From Citromicrobium bathyomarinum (GTDB taxonomy: Bacteria > Pseudomonadota > Alphaproteobacteria > Sphingomonadales > Sphingomonadaceae): 64,000 nucleotides of DNA. Positions 9,040 through 19,056 of the stretch are shown in pieces; position 1 is the stretch's first letter; every line of letters starts with the position of its first letter. Both the position numbers and the translations under genes were made by a program. The stretch covers positions 1,719,501 to 1,783,500 of the forward strand of contig CP155577.1 of NCBI GenBank assembly GCA_001306305.2, read 5' to 3'. The notes under the pieces are model-generated. The model had not been told where the DNA came from, ran no database searches, and saw only the letters and a list, made by a program, of their open reading frames with translations.

Positions 9040-11211
9040 TTAGCTGACCACACCCTGCGCCAGCGCGGCGAGCAGGAGCAGCGCGACGATGTTGGTGATC
9101 TTGATCATCGGGTTCACCGCCGGGCCCGCCGTATCCTTGTACGGATCGCCCACGGTATCGCCGGTCACCGCAGCCTTGTGTGCCTCGGAGCCCTTGCCGC
9201 CGTGGTTGCCGTCTTCGATGTACTTCTTCGCATTGTCCCACGCGCCGCCTCCGGCGGTCATGGACAGCGCGACGAACAACCCGCCGACGATCACGCCCAG
9301 CAGCAGCGCGCCGAGCGCGGCGAAGCCATTTGCTTGCCCTGCGATCAGCGTGATGACGAAGTAGACCACCACCGGTGCCAGCACCGGTAGCAGCGACGGA
9401 ACGATCATTTCCTTGATCGCTGCACGGGTCACAAGGTCCACCGTGCGCGCGTAGTCGGGCTTCTCGGAGTAATCCATAATGCCCGGCTTCTCCGCGAACT
9501 GCTCGCGCACGTCCTTCACCACGTCGCCCGCTGCGCGGCCCACCGCGGTCATGCCCATCGCACCAAACAGGTAGGGCAGCAGCGCGCCCAGCAGCAGGCC
9601 GACGATTACGAACGGGTTCTTGAGGCTGAAGTCCACCGTCACGCCGGGGAAGAACTCGGTGAGGTCGGTGGTGTAGGCAGCGAACAGCACCAGCGCGGCG
9701 AGGCCTGCCGAACCGATCGCATAGCCCTTGGTCACGGCCTTGGTGGTGTTGCCTACCGCGTCCAGCGCGTCGGTCTTCTCGCGAACGGAGTCGTCCAGCC
9801 CGGCCATTTCCGCGATGCCGCCGGCATTGTCCGTCACCGGGCCATAGGCGTCGAGCGCCACGACCATGCCCGCCAGCGCCAGCATCGCAGTCGCCGCGTA
9901 GGCGATCCCGATCAGGCCTGCGAGCATGTAGGCAACGATGATGCCCGCGACGATCACCAGCGTGGGCAGCGCGGTCGCTTCGAGCGAGATGGCGAGGCCC
10001 TGGATCACGTTGGTCCCGTGGCCCGTTTCGGACGCTTTGGCGATCGAGCGAACCGGGCGGTATTCGGTGCCGGTGTAATACTCCGTGATCCAGATGATCA
10101 GGCCGGTGATGACCAGGCCCAGCATCGTGCACCAGAACAGATCCATGCCGGTAAACCCGCCGACGACTTCGGCAGTACCCTCGGTCACCAGAGTGTCACC
10201 CAGCGCGACCGTGGCGGTTTCGCTGACGACGCTGGCGCCGATCAGGGCATTCATGTCGCCCAGGGCCCAGGTCATCACGCCGAAGATCGCAGGGATCGAG
10301 AGCACGGCGGTGACGATGAAGCCCTTGTACATCGCGCCCATGATGTTCTGTTTGCGGCCCAGCTTCACGAAGTAGGTGCCGATGATCGAGGTGACGATGC
10401 ACGCCCCGCCGATCAGCAGCGGCAGCGCCATCATCGGTAGCAGCAGGTCGCCGAGGCTGGTCAAGAGCAGCGCGGTCAGCACCATGGTCGCACCCACGGT
10501 GACGACGTAGGTCTCGAACAGGTCGGCCGCCATCCCGGCGCAGTCGCCGACATTGTCGCCCACGTTGTCCGCGATCACCGCCGGGTTGCGGGGGTCATCC
10601 TCGGGAATGCCCGCTTCGACCTTGCCGACGAGGTCAGCGCCGACATCCGCCGCCTTGGTGAAGATACCGCCACCCAGACGCGCGAAGATCGAGATCAGCG
10701 AGGCCCCGAAGGCGAGGCCGACCAGCCCGTCGACCACTTCGCGGCTGTTCGCTTCGAAGCCGAGCGCTCCGGCGAGAAAGTAGAAGAAGCCCGCGATCGC
10801 GAGCAGCGCTAGGCCAGCGACCAGCAGCCCCGTGATCGCACCCGCGCGGAAGGCGAGGGTGAGGCCCTGCTGCAACCCGCTTTGCGCGGCGGCTGCGGTG
10901 CGTACGTTGGAGCGGACCGAGATGTTCATCCCGATATAGCCCGCCACACCGGAAAGCACCGCGCCGATCACGAAGCCGGTCGCTGCGATCCAGTTGAGGA
11001 GAAGAAAGACGAGGATGCCCACGACCACGCCGACAATGGCGATGGTGGTGTATTGCCGGTTCAGATAGGCGCGCGCGCCTTCCTGAATGGCACCTGCGAT
11101 TTCCTGCATCTTCTCGTTGCCGGCTCCGGCCCCGAGAACCTGTCTGCTTGTGATGATTCCGTACACGACGGCCAGCAGGCCGAGCACGATAGCGACGAGA
11201 ACGAGTTCCAC
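9040..11211 (-). CDS. hppA: Membrane-bound H+-translocating pyrophosphatase, K+-independent type
   Basis: 723 aa with about 16 transmembrane helices. It couples hydrolysis of cytosolic pyrophosphate to proton pumping across the inner membrane. The substrate-binding motif [11 protein letters not shown] and the acidic motif [19 protein letters not shown] are intact, as is the C-terminal DNAKKYIE block. K491 in GNTTKA marks the K+-independent class, since K+-dependent enzymes have Ala there. It is monocistronic with its own terminator; the 150-bp upstream gap (11212-11361) should hold its promoter. Length and motifs match the family end to end. Confidence 0.96.
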   Translation of the reverse strand: MELVLVAIVLGLLAVVYGIITSRQVLGAGAGNEKMQEIAGAIQEGARAYLNRQYTTIAIVGVVVGILVFLLLNWIAATGFVIGAVLSGVAGYIGMNISVRSNVRTAAAAQSGLQQGLTLAFRAGAITGLLVAGLALLAIAGFFYFLAGALGFEANSREVVDGLVGLAFGASLISIFARLGGGIFTKAADVGADLVGKVEAGIPEDDPRNPAVIADNVGDNVGDCAGMAADLFETYVVTVGATMVLTALLLTSLGDLLLPMMALPLLIGGACIVTSIIGTYFVKLGRKQNIMGAMYKGFIVTAVLSIPAIFGVMTWALGDMNALIGASVVSETATVALGDTLVTEGTAEVVGGFTGMDLFWCTMLGLVITGLIIWITEYYTGTEYRPVRSIAKASETGHGTNVIQGLAISLEATALPTLVIVAGIIVAYMLAGLIGIAYAATAMLALAGMVVALDAYGPVTDNAGGIAEMAGLDDSVREKTDALDAVGNTTKAVTKGYAIGSAGLAALVLFAAYTTDLTEFFPGVTVDFSLKNPFVIVGLLLGALLPYLFGAMGMTAVGRAAGDVVKDVREQFAEKPGIMDYSEKPDYARTVDLVTRAAIKEMIVPSLLPVLAPVVVYFVITLIAGQANGFAALGALLLGVIVGGLFVALSMTAGGGAWDNAKKYIEDGNHGGKGSEAHKAAVTGDTVGDPYKDTAGPAVNPMIKITNIVALLLLAALAQGVVS

Positions 11212-11361
11212 GCCTTATTTCTCCCCCAAGTTTTTTCCGAATAGCATCCGGTTGCTCACCCTTATCGACGGGCAATTTAAGGAGGCTATGGCTATAGGGG
11301 CGTTTCGCGAGGCGCAAGCCCTCGCGTCGTTTCTGCACATTTCCTGCGCTTTCTGCGCAAT

Positions 11362-12237
11362 TTAGTGTCGGTAGCCGAGGCCTTCGGGATCGCTCAGCGC
11401 TTTTTCATCGAGCGTGAGCGGAGTGTCGCCGGCCTCGTGAACAAGGCCAATCAGGTTCGCATCTGTTGGCAGAGCGGTATCGGTGGGGGCAGTGAAAAGC
11501 AGGGCGTAATCATCGCCCCAGCGCAATGCATCGTCGCGGCGGCTCTCCGGGGCGGCGATCGGCACCGCAGCGCTGTCGATGGAGAGCGTGACCCTGCTTG
11601 CCTGCGCCATCCGCCACGCATCCAGCAGCAGACCGTCCGAGACGTCCATCATTGCGGTCACATGGGGTGAGAGGGCGCATCCCTCGGTCAAGAGCGGGGT
11701 GGGGCGGGTAAACGGCGTCCGATCCGCCCGACCGGTGCCGATCAACGCCTCGAACCCCATCATTGCCCCGCCAACGCTGCCGCATAGGTATATGCCGTCC
11801 CCCGACCTCGCACCGGCGCGCGAGGGTACCGGGGTGTGCGTTGCGCGGCCAATGGCGGTAAGGCTGAATGTGCGGCCATCGCCTCCGGACACGGTGTCGC
11901 CGCCCAGCAAGGGGACGTCGAAGGCGTCAAGCGCCGCTCTCATACCGTCCAGAAAGGCGGAATCGTCCGCCCCGAGTGCATAGCCAAGCAAGACGCCAAC
12001 GGGCAGGGCACCTTTTGCTGCAAGGTCCGACAGGTTTACCGCGACCAGCTTCCACGCGACATCCGTGAGCGATTGCTGCGGCGGCCAGTGGACGCCCTCG
12101 ACCATCACATCCTTGGTCAGGACCAGGGTTTCACCACCGATCTCGAGCACTGCGGCATCGTCTGTCAGTCCGCGCGCGGCAGGGTGGGCCGCCAACTCGC
12201 GGAGACTGTCGATGAAAGCGATTTCGCCCGAACTCAT
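11362..12237 (-). CDS. thiL: Thiamine-monophosphate kinase
   Basis: 291 aa. It phosphorylates thiamine monophosphate to thiamine diphosphate using ATP, the last step of the pathway. The N-terminal GLTDDAAVL metal/ATP site, the VHWPPQQSLTDVAWKLVAVNLSD... segment and MMDVSDGLLLDAWRM are the AIRS/PurM-like superfamily signatures of ThiL. It is the last gene of the hisG-hisD-nusB-sel1-thiL block. Linkage of nusB and thiL is common in alphaproteobacteria. Confidence 0.94.
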   Translation of the reverse strand: MSSGEIAFIDSLRELAAHPAARGLTDDAAVLEIGGETLVLTKDVMVEGVHWPPQQSLTDVAWKLVAVNLSDLAAKGALPVGVLLGYALGADDSAFLDGMRAALDAFDVPLLGGDTVSGGDGRTFSLTAIGRATHTPVPSRAGARSGDGIYLCGSVGGAMMGFEALIGTGRADRTPFTRPTPLLTEGCALSPHVTAMMDVSDGLLLDAWRMAQASRVTLSIDSAAVPIAAPESRRDDALRWGDDYALLFTAPTDTALPTDANLIGLVHEAGDTPLTLDEKALSDPEGLGYRH

Positions 12238-12280
12238 CCTCCGCCGATAGGCGAAGGTGAGGCTTCACGCCAAGGACCGA

Positions 12281-12805
12281 TCAGAGCTTGCGCAATTCAT
12301 CCGCTGCGGAGCCGGCAATTTTCCGCTCGTCGGACGCACGAGCCCGCTGGAGCCAGTATCGCGCGGCTTCGGGCTGCTTCTCGATATTCAGACCCCGCGC
12401 AAGTGCGGTGCCCAAAATGAGCATGGCACGCTCGTCTCCCGCGATCGCCGCTTCCTGGAACCAGCCAAGCGCAGCCGCGGGATCTGCCGTGACGCCGCGA
12501 CCATTGGCGTACATCCAGCCGATCTCGCGCATGGCGCGCCCGTCACCCTGCTGGGCGAGCGTGATCAGACCCTCGTAAGCGGCGGAGTAGTCCCGTTTTG
12601 CCAGCAGCGTAAGCGCGTCCGACAGGGCGCTGTCCTGGGCCCCTCTGGGCTGCGTCGTGTCGCCGGGCCGGATCGGTTGCACCAGATTGCGCTGCGGAGC
12701 TTCGGTCGCGTTTGCCGAATAGGTTACGCTCTGCTGGCTCTGGGCCGAGGCAGATGTGGCGAGCAGCGATGCAGCCAGCGTCGACGCGACAGAAAATTTC
12801 AACAT
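12281..12805 (-). CDS. Secreted Sel1-like repeat (TPR-type) protein
   Basis: 174 aa. The signal peptide is MLKFSVASTLAASLLATSASAQ. At least two Sel1-like repeats follow (ALTLLAKRDYSAAYEGLI..., GDGRAMREIGWMYANGRGV..., GDERAMLILGTALARGL...). Such alpha-solenoids act as periplasmic scaffolds. The start is set by a strong GGAGG 7 nt before the ATG at 12805, which also gives the signal peptide. It lies 55 nt after nusB and 43 nt before thiL, so it is probably part of the same transcript. Its partner is unknown. Confidence 0.82.
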   Translation of the reverse strand: MLKFSVASTLAASLLATSASAQSQQSVTYSANATEAPQRNLVQPIRPGDTTQPRGAQDSALSDALTLLAKRDYSAAYEGLITLAQQGDGRAMREIGWMYANGRGVTADPAAALGWFQEAAIAGDERAMLILGTALARGLNIEKQPEAARYWLQRARASDERKIAGSAADELRKL

Positions 12806-12860
12806 GGCGAACCTCCAGTGCGATGGAATTTCAAGAGGATCGCCCGAAATCACCAAACAG

Positions 12861-13322
12861 TCAAGTCGAGGGCCTTACCGCCTTCGCCACCGCATCGAGC
12901 ACGCCATTGGCGAACTTCGCCTCGCGGTCGTCGAAGAAGGCCTTGGCCACGTCGACATATTCGCTGATCACCGCGCCGGTCGGAATGTCCGCGCGGGCGA
13001 TCAATTCGTAGGTGCCGCAGCGCAGCACCTGCAGCATCGTCTTGTCGAGCCGCTTGAGGCTCCAGCCTTGCGCCAGCTTCTCGCTCAGCTGGAGGTCGAT
13101 TTCCTCGCGTCGGGCGTCCACACCGCGCACGATATCGTCGAAGAAGGGCACTTCGGCGTCGGCGTAGGTGTCGCCTTCGATCTCGCGGCCCAGCCGGTGC
13201 TGGTGAAATTCGTCGAGCAGCTTGGGCAGCTTCGTGCCCTCCATGTCCTGCTGGTAGAGCGCCTGGACGGCAGCGAGGCGCGCGGCGGAGCGCGCGGTCG
13301 AACGGGTGTTGTTTCCGGACAT
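12861..13322 (-). CDS. nusB: Transcription antitermination factor NusB
   Basis: 153 aa, an all-helical RNA-binding protein. With NusE (ribosomal protein S10) it binds boxA RNA and promotes rRNA antitermination. The family signatures are RSAARLAAVQALYQQDMEG at the N-terminus, then WSLKRLDKTMLQVLRCGTYEL, and VISEYVDVAKAFFDDREAKFANGVLD at the C-terminus. Its ATG overlaps the hisD stop by one base (TAATG), fixing the start and implying coupling. Confidence 0.95.
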   Translation of the reverse strand: MSGNNTRSTARSAARLAAVQALYQQDMEGTKLPKLLDEFHQHRLGREIEGDTYADAEVPFFDDIVRGVDARREEIDLQLSEKLAQGWSLKRLDKTMLQVLRCGTYELIARADIPTGAVISEYVDVAKAFFDDREAKFANGVLDAVAKAVRPST

Positions 13323-14611
13323 TATTTCAATCGCAATCTGATGGACTGGGCATGGGCCGGCAGGCCTTCGGCCTCGGCAAGGGCGATGGCGGCGGGGCCG
13401 ACTGCGCCAAGCGCATCGGCATTCGCCTCGATAAAGCTGGTGCGTTTCATGAAGTCGAGCACCGAGAGTCCGCTGGCGAAGCGTGCGCGGCGACCGGTCG
13501 GCAGCACGTGGTTGGGCCCGGCGACATAATCGCCGACCGCCTCGGGTACCATCCGGCCGAGGAAAACACTGCCCGCGTGGCGCAGCTTCGCGAACAGCGC
13601 CTCGGGATCGTCGACCGCCAGCTCGACATGCTCGGCGGCAATCCGGTTGGCGAGCGGCATGGCATCGTCGAGCGTGGGCACGACGATGATCGCGCCATGC
13701 GCATCCCACGCAGCGCGCGCGGTCTTGCCGGTGGCGAGCATTGCGGCCTGCACATCGACCTGGTCTTCTACCTGCGCGGCGAAATCGGCGCTGTCGGTGA
13801 TGAGGATGCTCTGCGAGCTGGGATCATGCTCGGCCTGGCTGAGCAGGTCGGCGGCGATCCATGCGGGATCGTTCTGATCGTCCGCGATCACCAGAATCTC
13901 GCTCGGCCCGGCGATCATGTCGATCCCCACCGTGCCGAAGACCTGCCGCTTGGCCTCCGCTACCCAGGCATTGCCGGGCCCGGTGACCACGTCGACCGCC
14001 GCGATCCGATCGGTGCCATAGGCAAGCGCGGCAATCGCCTGCGCCCCGCCGACGCGCCAGATTTCGTCCAGCCCGGCAATATGCGCGGCGGCGAGCACCA
14101 GCGGATTGGCTTCGCCCTTGGGCGTGGGCGTGACCGCCACCAGCCGCTCGACCCCCGCAACCCGCGCGGGGATCGCGTTCATCAGAAGCGAGGAAGGATA
14201 GGCCGCGCGCCCGCCTGGGACGTAGATCCCTGCCGCATCGACCGGGGTCCAGCGATGGCCCAGCCGCATGCCGACATCGTCGGTATAATCGCGCGGGTTG
14301 GGCTTTTGCGCCTCGTGATAGGCGCGGATGCGATCGGCCGCGAGGTTGAGGGCATCGCGAAGCTCGGCGTCCAGATCCTGGTAGGCCTGCTCGCATTTCC
14401 ACGCGGGAATGCGCCAGTCCTCTTCCGACGAGAGCGTATGCCCGTCGAGCCGGATGGTCAGATCGGACAGCGCGCGGTCGCCATGCGCGCGCACCTTGGC
14501 GATGATTTCCGCGACATCGCGGCTGACATCATCGGCGCTCTCGCGACGGGCGTTGACCACCCGGTCGAACCGGTCCGCAAAGTCTGGCGCGGCGGCGTTG
14601 AGGATTTCCAT
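13322..14611 (-). CDS. hisD: Histidinol dehydrogenase
   Basis: 429 aa. A Zn-dependent enzyme that oxidises L-histidinol to L-histidine in two NAD+-linked steps, completing histidine biosynthesis. Family blocks are YVPGGRAAYPSSLLMNAIPA, WRVGGAQAIAALAYGT, IDMIAGPSEILVIADD, LLSQAEHDPSSQSILITDS and GPNHVLPTGRRARFASGLSV. The overlap with the hisG stop is TGATG, so the pair is translationally coupled. Confidence 0.97.
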   Translation of the reverse strand: MEILNAAAPDFADRFDRVVNARRESADDVSRDVAEIIAKVRAHGDRALSDLTIRLDGHTLSSEEDWRIPAWKCEQAYQDLDAELRDALNLAADRIRAYHEAQKPNPRDYTDDVGMRLGHRWTPVDAAGIYVPGGRAAYPSSLLMNAIPARVAGVERLVAVTPTPKGEANPLVLAAAHIAGLDEIWRVGGAQAIAALAYGTDRIAAVDVVTGPGNAWVAEAKRQVFGTVGIDMIAGPSEILVIADDQNDPAWIAADLLSQAEHDPSSQSILITDSADFAAQVEDQVDVQAAMLATGKTARAAWDAHGAIIVVPTLDDAMPLANRIAAEHVELAVDDPEALFAKLRHAGSVFLGRMVPEAVGDYVAGPNHVLPTGRRARFASGLSVLDFMKRTSFIEANADALGAVGPAAIALAEAEGLPAHAQSIRLRLK

Positions 14612-15279
14612 CAGGCTGCTGCCTTCTCATTGGCGCGCGCTTCCGCCTCGCGGCGGAAGGTCTCGACCAGCTCGGCAACGCGGGCGTCGGTCTTGAGCGC
14701 GGCGCGATTGACGATGAGCCGCGCGGTAATGTCGAGAATGCGCTGCGTCTCCACCAGCCCGTTCTGCTTGAGCGTGCGCCCGGTGGAGACGAGATCGACG
14801 ATCCGCCCCGCAAGGCCCAGCGACGGGGCAAGCTCCATCGCGCCGTTCAGCTTGACGCATTCGGCCTGCACGCCCGCGCGCTCGTAGAAACGGCGGGTGA
14901 TGTTGGGATATTTGGTCGCCACTCGCACGTGGCTCGCGCCACCGGTATCCTCGCCATCGACAGCTTGCGCCACCGCGAGGTGGCAATGCCCGATGTCGAG
15001 ATCGACCGGCGCGTAGAGGTCCGAATAGTCGAACTCCTCGATCACGTCCGATCCGACGATCCCGATCTGCGCCGCGCCATGCGCGACGAAGGTCGCCACG
15101 TCGAACGCGCGCACGCGGATCAGGCGCAGGTCATCGCGTGTCGTTGCGAAGCATAGTGCACGGTTGGCCTTGTCGTGAAAGCCCGCCTCGGGCACCACGC
15201 CCGCGCGTTCCATCACGGGCAGGGCATCGTCGAGCAGTCGGCCCTTGGGCACGGCGAAAGTGAGGTCGCTCTGCGGCAT
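14611..15279 (-). CDS. hisG: ATP phosphoribosyltransferase, short form
   Basis: 222 aa. It catalyses the first committed step of histidine synthesis (ATP + PRPP to phosphoribosyl-ATP). Key blocks are [31 protein letters not shown] and [27 protein letters not shown], the PRPP-binding segment. The protein lacks the roughly 80-aa C-terminal regulatory domain of the long form. Short HisG normally works as a hetero-octamer with HisZ, which is not in this window. The start at 15279 is the first ATG giving a standard N-terminus. The promoter must fit in the 49-bp gap to the divergent DUF2332 gene or lie within that gene. Confidence 0.95.
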   Translation of the reverse strand: MPQSDLTFAVPKGRLLDDALPVMERAGVVPEAGFHDKANRALCFATTRDDLRLIRVRAFDVATFVAHGAAQIGIVGSDVIEEFDYSDLYAPVDLDIGHCHLAVAQAVDGEDTGGASHVRVATKYPNITRRFYERAGVQAECVKLNGAMELAPSLGLAGRIVDLVSTGRTLKQNGLVETQRILDITARLIVNRAALKTDARVAELVETFRREAEARANEKAAA

Positions 15280-15328
15280 GGAGCGCCAGATAGGGCGAGC
15301 GAGACGAAAGGGCAATTGCGCGCGAGAT

Positions 15329-16435
15329 ATGTCAGGCGGCGAAGCGAAATACGAGAAGGTCGATCCACAGGCGAAAGGGTTCGAGGCGGTGCAGCGCGCG
15401 TTTGCCAACCAGGTCGCCTATTGCCGCGACAACGGCGCGCCCGTGACGGCGGAAATCTGCGAGGCGCTGCTGGGCCTGCTCGATACGGAGCGGGGCGGGG
15501 CGGTGATGCGCCGGGTGCGCAAATGGGCAGGCGCGCCGCTGGCCGACGCGCTGCCGCTCAGAATCGCGGGTGGGCTGCACGCGCTCCATCTTGGCGACGA
15601 CGACCCTGCGCTTTCGGCAATCTATTTGCGCCAGCGGGTCAGCAATCCGAAGGACGTCGTCGCGGACGCGATCGAGCGGCATGAGGCGTTCCTGATGCCA
15701 TGGCTCGACGGGCCCCCGCAGACCAACGAGGCGGGGCGTAGCTGGGCCTATGCCGCTGCGATGCTGTGGCTCTCCGACAAGGGGCTTCCGGCGCAATTCG
15801 CGCTGAACGAGATCGGGTCGAGCGCCGGGATCAACCTGATGATGCGCCGCTATTTCTTCGATCTGGGCGGGGTGACTGCCGGGCCAGGCGGCGCGCAGAT
15901 GCGGCTGGTGCCCGAGTGGCGTGGCTCTCCGCCTCCCGACACGGCGTACGACATCGTCGGTGCGCGCGGGTGCGACATCGCGCCGGTCGACCTGACCGAT
16001 CCGGCGCAGGCGCTGCGGCTCAAGGCTTATATCTGGCCTGAATTTACCGAGCGATTCGCGCGGATGGATGCGGCCATCGCGGCGGCCAATACGATGCCGC
16101 CGGAGATCGCGCGGGAGAGCGCGGATATCTTCGTGGAGAAGGTGCTGGCCGAGCGTGCGAAGCCGGGCGTGACCCGCGTGATCATGCACTCGATCGTGTG
16201 GCAATACGTGCCCGAGTATCAGCGCGAGAAGGTGACCGAAGCGATCGAGGCAGCCGGCGCAAAGGCCACGCAAGACGCACCGCTTGCGTGGATTTCGCTG
16301 GAGGCCAACCGCGACACTCACCGCCACGAACTGTCGGTCCGCTACTGGCCCGATAGTGAAGGGGGCGGTGAGGGATGGCAGCGCCTCGGCGTTGCGCATC
16401 CTCACGGTGCCTGGGTCGAGTGGGAGGCGGCCTAG
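15329..16435 (+). CDS. DUF2332 family protein
   Basis: 368 aa with the character of DUF2332, a family of unknown function. Visible landmarks are [18 protein letters not shown] at the N-terminus and [25 protein letters not shown] in the middle. [15 protein letters not shown] and [11 protein letters not shown] occur near the C-terminus. The GSSAGINL segment resembles the glycine loop of SAM-binding folds, but this is only suggestive. It is divergent from hisG and converges on the alpha/beta-hydrolase gene with a 4-nt tail overlap. Confidence 0.78.
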   Translation: MSGGEAKYEKVDPQAKGFEAVQRAFANQVAYCRDNGAPVTAEICEALLGLLDTERGGAVMRRVRKWAGAPLADALPLRIAGGLHALHLGDDDPALSAIYLRQRVSNPKDVVADAIERHEAFLMPWLDGPPQTNEAGRSWAYAAAMLWLSDKGLPAQFALNEIGSSAGINLMMRRYFFDLGGVTAGPGGAQMRLVPEWRGSPPPDTAYDIVGARGCDIAPVDLTDPAQALRLKAYIWPEFTERFARMDAAIAAANTMPPEIARESADIFVEKVLAERAKPGVTRVIMHSIVWQYVPEYQREKVTEAIEAAGAKATQDAPLAWISLEANRDTHRHELSVRYWPDSEGGGEGWQRLGVAHPHGAWVEWEAA

Positions 16436-17334
16436 GCCGTCCGCCCCAGAAACGCATCCATCGCCGCGTTGACCTTGGCCGGCGATTCCCAAGGGACGAA
16501 GTGGCCACAGCCGGTCACTTTCTCGATCGTCAGATCGTCGATGATCTCGTCCATGCCGACCATGTTGCCCGGTGGCAGCGCGAGGTCGTCCATCGCCCAG
16601 ATCACCAGCGTGGGGATTGAAAGATTGGGCAGCTGTGGCGGCTGGTAGTCTGCCGGAACCTCGAACGGCGCATCCATCGGCGGCACGATCATCGGACTCG
16701 CGCGGTACCAGTTGAGCATACCGAAGGCGGCGTCGCGGTCCTGCCAGTCCTTCAGCAGCGCCTCACGTTCCTCGGCCTCCATCGCGTCGGGCCGATCCCA
16801 CCGCACCTCTTTCATCAGAATGCCGACAAGCCCGTGCTCGCGCACCAGATCGTCGTTCGCGGTGTCGCGGAAGCCGCGGATATACTGGCTGCTCTCGCGC
16901 TGGTTCGGATCGGTGAACAGCAGCTTCTGGAAGATCGCGGGGTGCGGCGCGTTGGCGATGACGCAGCGCGTGACGCGGCCATTCATCTGCCCGCCCAGCG
17001 CAACGCCCCAGGCGATCGCGCCGCCCCAGTCGTGGCCGACAATCGTGAATGTCTCGACGCCCAGCGCATCAGCCAGCTGGAAGATATCGCCGACCAGCTT
17101 GTCCGGGCTGTAGGCGCTTACCTCCTGCGGTTTTGATGATCCGCAATACCCGCGCTGGTCGGGCGCGATGCAGCGGAAACGGTCTGAAAAATACGGGATC
17201 TGGTGGCGCCAGGTCCGGTGGCTTTCGGGAAAGCCGTGAAGGAAGATGAGCGCGGGCGCGTCCTTGGGTCCTTCATCGACCACATCCAGCTCGATTCCGT
17301 TGGCGAGCCTTACCCGTGTCTGTTCCATCGTCAT
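16432..17334 (-). CDS. Alpha/beta hydrolase, soluble epoxide hydrolase-like
   Basis: 300 aa. The HGFPESHRTWRHQ oxyanion motif and the GHDWGGAIAW nucleophile elbow, with Asp as nucleophile, are those of soluble epoxide hydrolases and the related haloalkane dehalogenases. The catalytic His is in VTGCGHFVPWE. Cap-domain tyrosines are present (QYIRGF, LNWYRASP), which favours an epoxide hydrolase. The ATG overlaps the SDR stop as ATGA. It is the last gene of a bolA-GST-pirin-SDR-hydrolase operon; the set suggests detoxification or stress functions (inference). Confidence 0.87.
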   Translation of the reverse strand: MTMEQTRVRLANGIELDVVDEGPKDAPALIFLHGFPESHRTWRHQIPYFSDRFRCIAPDQRGYCGSSKPQEVSAYSPDKLVGDIFQLADALGVETFTIVGHDWGGAIAWGVALGGQMNGRVTRCVIANAPHPAIFQKLLFTDPNQRESSQYIRGFRDTANDDLVREHGLVGILMKEVRWDRPDAMEAEEREALLKDWQDRDAAFGMLNWYRASPMIVPPMDAPFEVPADYQPPQLPNLSIPTLVIWAMDDLALPPGNMVGMDEIIDDLTIEKVTGCGHFVPWESPAKVNAAMDAFLGRTA

Positions 17335-18152
17335 CCTTCACCCTCGATCTTGTCCATGTAACCATTGGCGACCATCGCCGCGACCTGATCGAACAGCGCG
17401 TCTGGCGTCCGGCGCTGTTCGCCCCAGCTATCTTCCCCGCCGCGCGCAACAATGATTTCACGCTTGCCCGAGGCGACGCCCTCGACGATCCGCCGGGCCG
17501 CCTCTTCTGGCGGCATGCCGTTGTCGATAACGCTGTCGCTGCGCCCACGCGCCGATCCATCGGCGCTCAGCGCGTTGCGGCTGACATTGGTCGCGACCGA
17601 TCCGGGACAGATGACGTGCACTGCAACGCCCGTCTGCGAAAGCTCGGCCCGCAGCGCGTCGGCATAGCCGACCAGGCCATGCTTGGCGGCGCAATAGGCG
17701 GTCCGCAGCGGAATACCGATCTTGCCCGCGACGGACGAGACGAACACCAGATGCCCGCTCCCGCGATCGGCAAAGTGCGGCAGGAGTGCCTGCGTGGCGG
17801 CGATCTGCGCGGTCAGATCGATATCGATGATGTCGCGATAGACCTGCATCGCGGTCTGCGTCGCGCGGCTGCGCTGCGAGATGCCCGCATTGGCGACGAA
17901 CAGATCGACCTCGCCGCGCCATTCGATGGCCCGGGAGGTGGCGGCGTGCATCGCATCCTCGTCACGCACGTCGAAGGGCAGCAGCAGCGTTTCGGTCTCG
18001 CAGTCCTGCGCCACCTCGGCCAGTCGCGCCTCGTCGCGGCCCGACAGGATCACGTGCATCCCTGCGCCCGACAATGCGCGTGCTAGCGCTGCGCCGATGC
18101 CGGAGGATGCACCGGTGATCCAGCCGACCTTGCCGGCGTACACATCGCTCAT
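17331..18152 (-). CDS. SDR family NAD(P)-dependent oxidoreductase
   Basis: 273 aa classical short-chain dehydrogenase. The cofactor loop is GWITGASSGIGAALARAL, followed by FVANAGISQ (NAG motif), the catalytic Ser in VFVSSVAGK, and Tyr/Lys in TAYCAAKHGLVG. The IRPGxxxT-like segment is ICPGSVATNVS. The substrate cannot be assigned. It lies 10 nt after the pirin gene and overlaps the hydrolase gene by 4 nt. Confidence 0.9.
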   Translation of the reverse strand: MSDVYAGKVGWITGASSGIGAALARALSGAGMHVILSGRDEARLAEVAQDCETETLLLPFDVRDEDAMHAATSRAIEWRGEVDLFVANAGISQRSRATQTAMQVYRDIIDIDLTAQIAATQALLPHFADRGSGHLVFVSSVAGKIGIPLRTAYCAAKHGLVGYADALRAELSQTGVAVHVICPGSVATNVSRNALSADGSARGRSDSVIDNGMPPEEAARRIVEGVASGKREIIVARGGEDSWGEQRRTPDALFDQVAAMVANGYMDKIEGEG

Positions 18153-18162
18153 GATTTTTCCT

Positions 18163-19056
18163 TCAGGGATAGGTGACCGTTTTGGGCTTGTCGGGCAGGG
18201 GAATCCATTCCTGATCGTCGCCGGGCACTTTGGGGAAGCGGCCTTCGCGCCAGTCTTCCTTGGCCTGGTTGATCCGCTCGCGATCCGAACTGACGAAGTT
18301 CCAGAACACGTGCCGCTTGGTCGCGAAGCTCTCTCCGCCCAGCAACATCACCCGCGCGCCTTTCTCCGACCTGAGGAGCGGCGCATCTCCGGGTCTAAGG
18401 ACGACCAGCGTGTAGAGCGGCAGTTCTTCGCCATCGATTCTCGCCTCACCATCGACCATCATCAGCGCCCGCTCGTCCGCCGGAGTTTCGATGGGCAATT
18501 GCCCACCGGGGGCGAGCACGATCTCGGCATAGATCGTGTCGGCATAGGTCGTGGTGGAGGCGCGTTCGCCCCAGAGGTCGCCCATGATGACGATCGCGCG
18601 CGCGCCCGCATCCTCGATCACCGGCAGGTCCTCGACCGCCTCGAATGCGGGGTCGATCTCCTCGCGGCCGTCGGGCAGGGCGAGCCAGGTCTGCATCCCG
18701 AACATGCGCGGGCCGCCCTTGCGCTCGCTCGGCGGCGAACGTTCGGAATGGACGATACCGCTGCCTGCGGTCATGAGGTTAACCGTCCCGGGGCGGATGG
18801 TGGAGAAGGTGCCGATGCTGTCGCGATGGTCGATCGCGCCCTCGAACAGCCAGGTCACCGTGGCGAGGTTGATATGCGGATGCGGGCGCACGTCCATCCC
18901 GCCGCCCGGCGGCAGATGCGCCGGGCCGAACTCGTCGACGAAGATGAAGGGGCCGACCATCCGGCGCTGCTTGGATGGCAGCGCGCGCCGCACCTCGAAA
19001 TCGCCGAGGTCGTGATTGGTCGGGGTGATGGTCGCTTCGATGGGGCCGCCGATCAT
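18163..19056 (-). CDS. Pirin family protein
   Basis: 297 aa bicupin of the pirin family. RRMVGPFIFVDEFGPAHL and the metal-binding DVRPHPHINLATVTWLFEGAIDHRDS block, followed by PGTVNLMTAGSGIVHSER, are diagnostic. Bacterial pirins bind Fe and have been reported as quercetinases or as modulators of central metabolic enzymes; the role here is unknown. The start overlaps the stop of the GST gene (ATGA). Confidence 0.93.
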   Translation of the reverse strand: MIGGPIEATITPTNHDLGDFEVRRALPSKQRRMVGPFIFVDEFGPAHLPPGGGMDVRPHPHINLATVTWLFEGAIDHRDSIGTFSTIRPGTVNLMTAGSGIVHSERSPPSERKGGPRMFGMQTWLALPDGREEIDPAFEAVEDLPVIEDAGARAIVIMGDLWGERASTTTYADTIYAEIVLAPGGQLPIETPADERALMMVDGEARIDGEELPLYTLVVLRPGDAPLLRSEKGARVMLLGGESFATKRHVFWNFVSSDRERINQAKEDWREGRFPKVPGDDQEWIPLPDKPKTVTYP

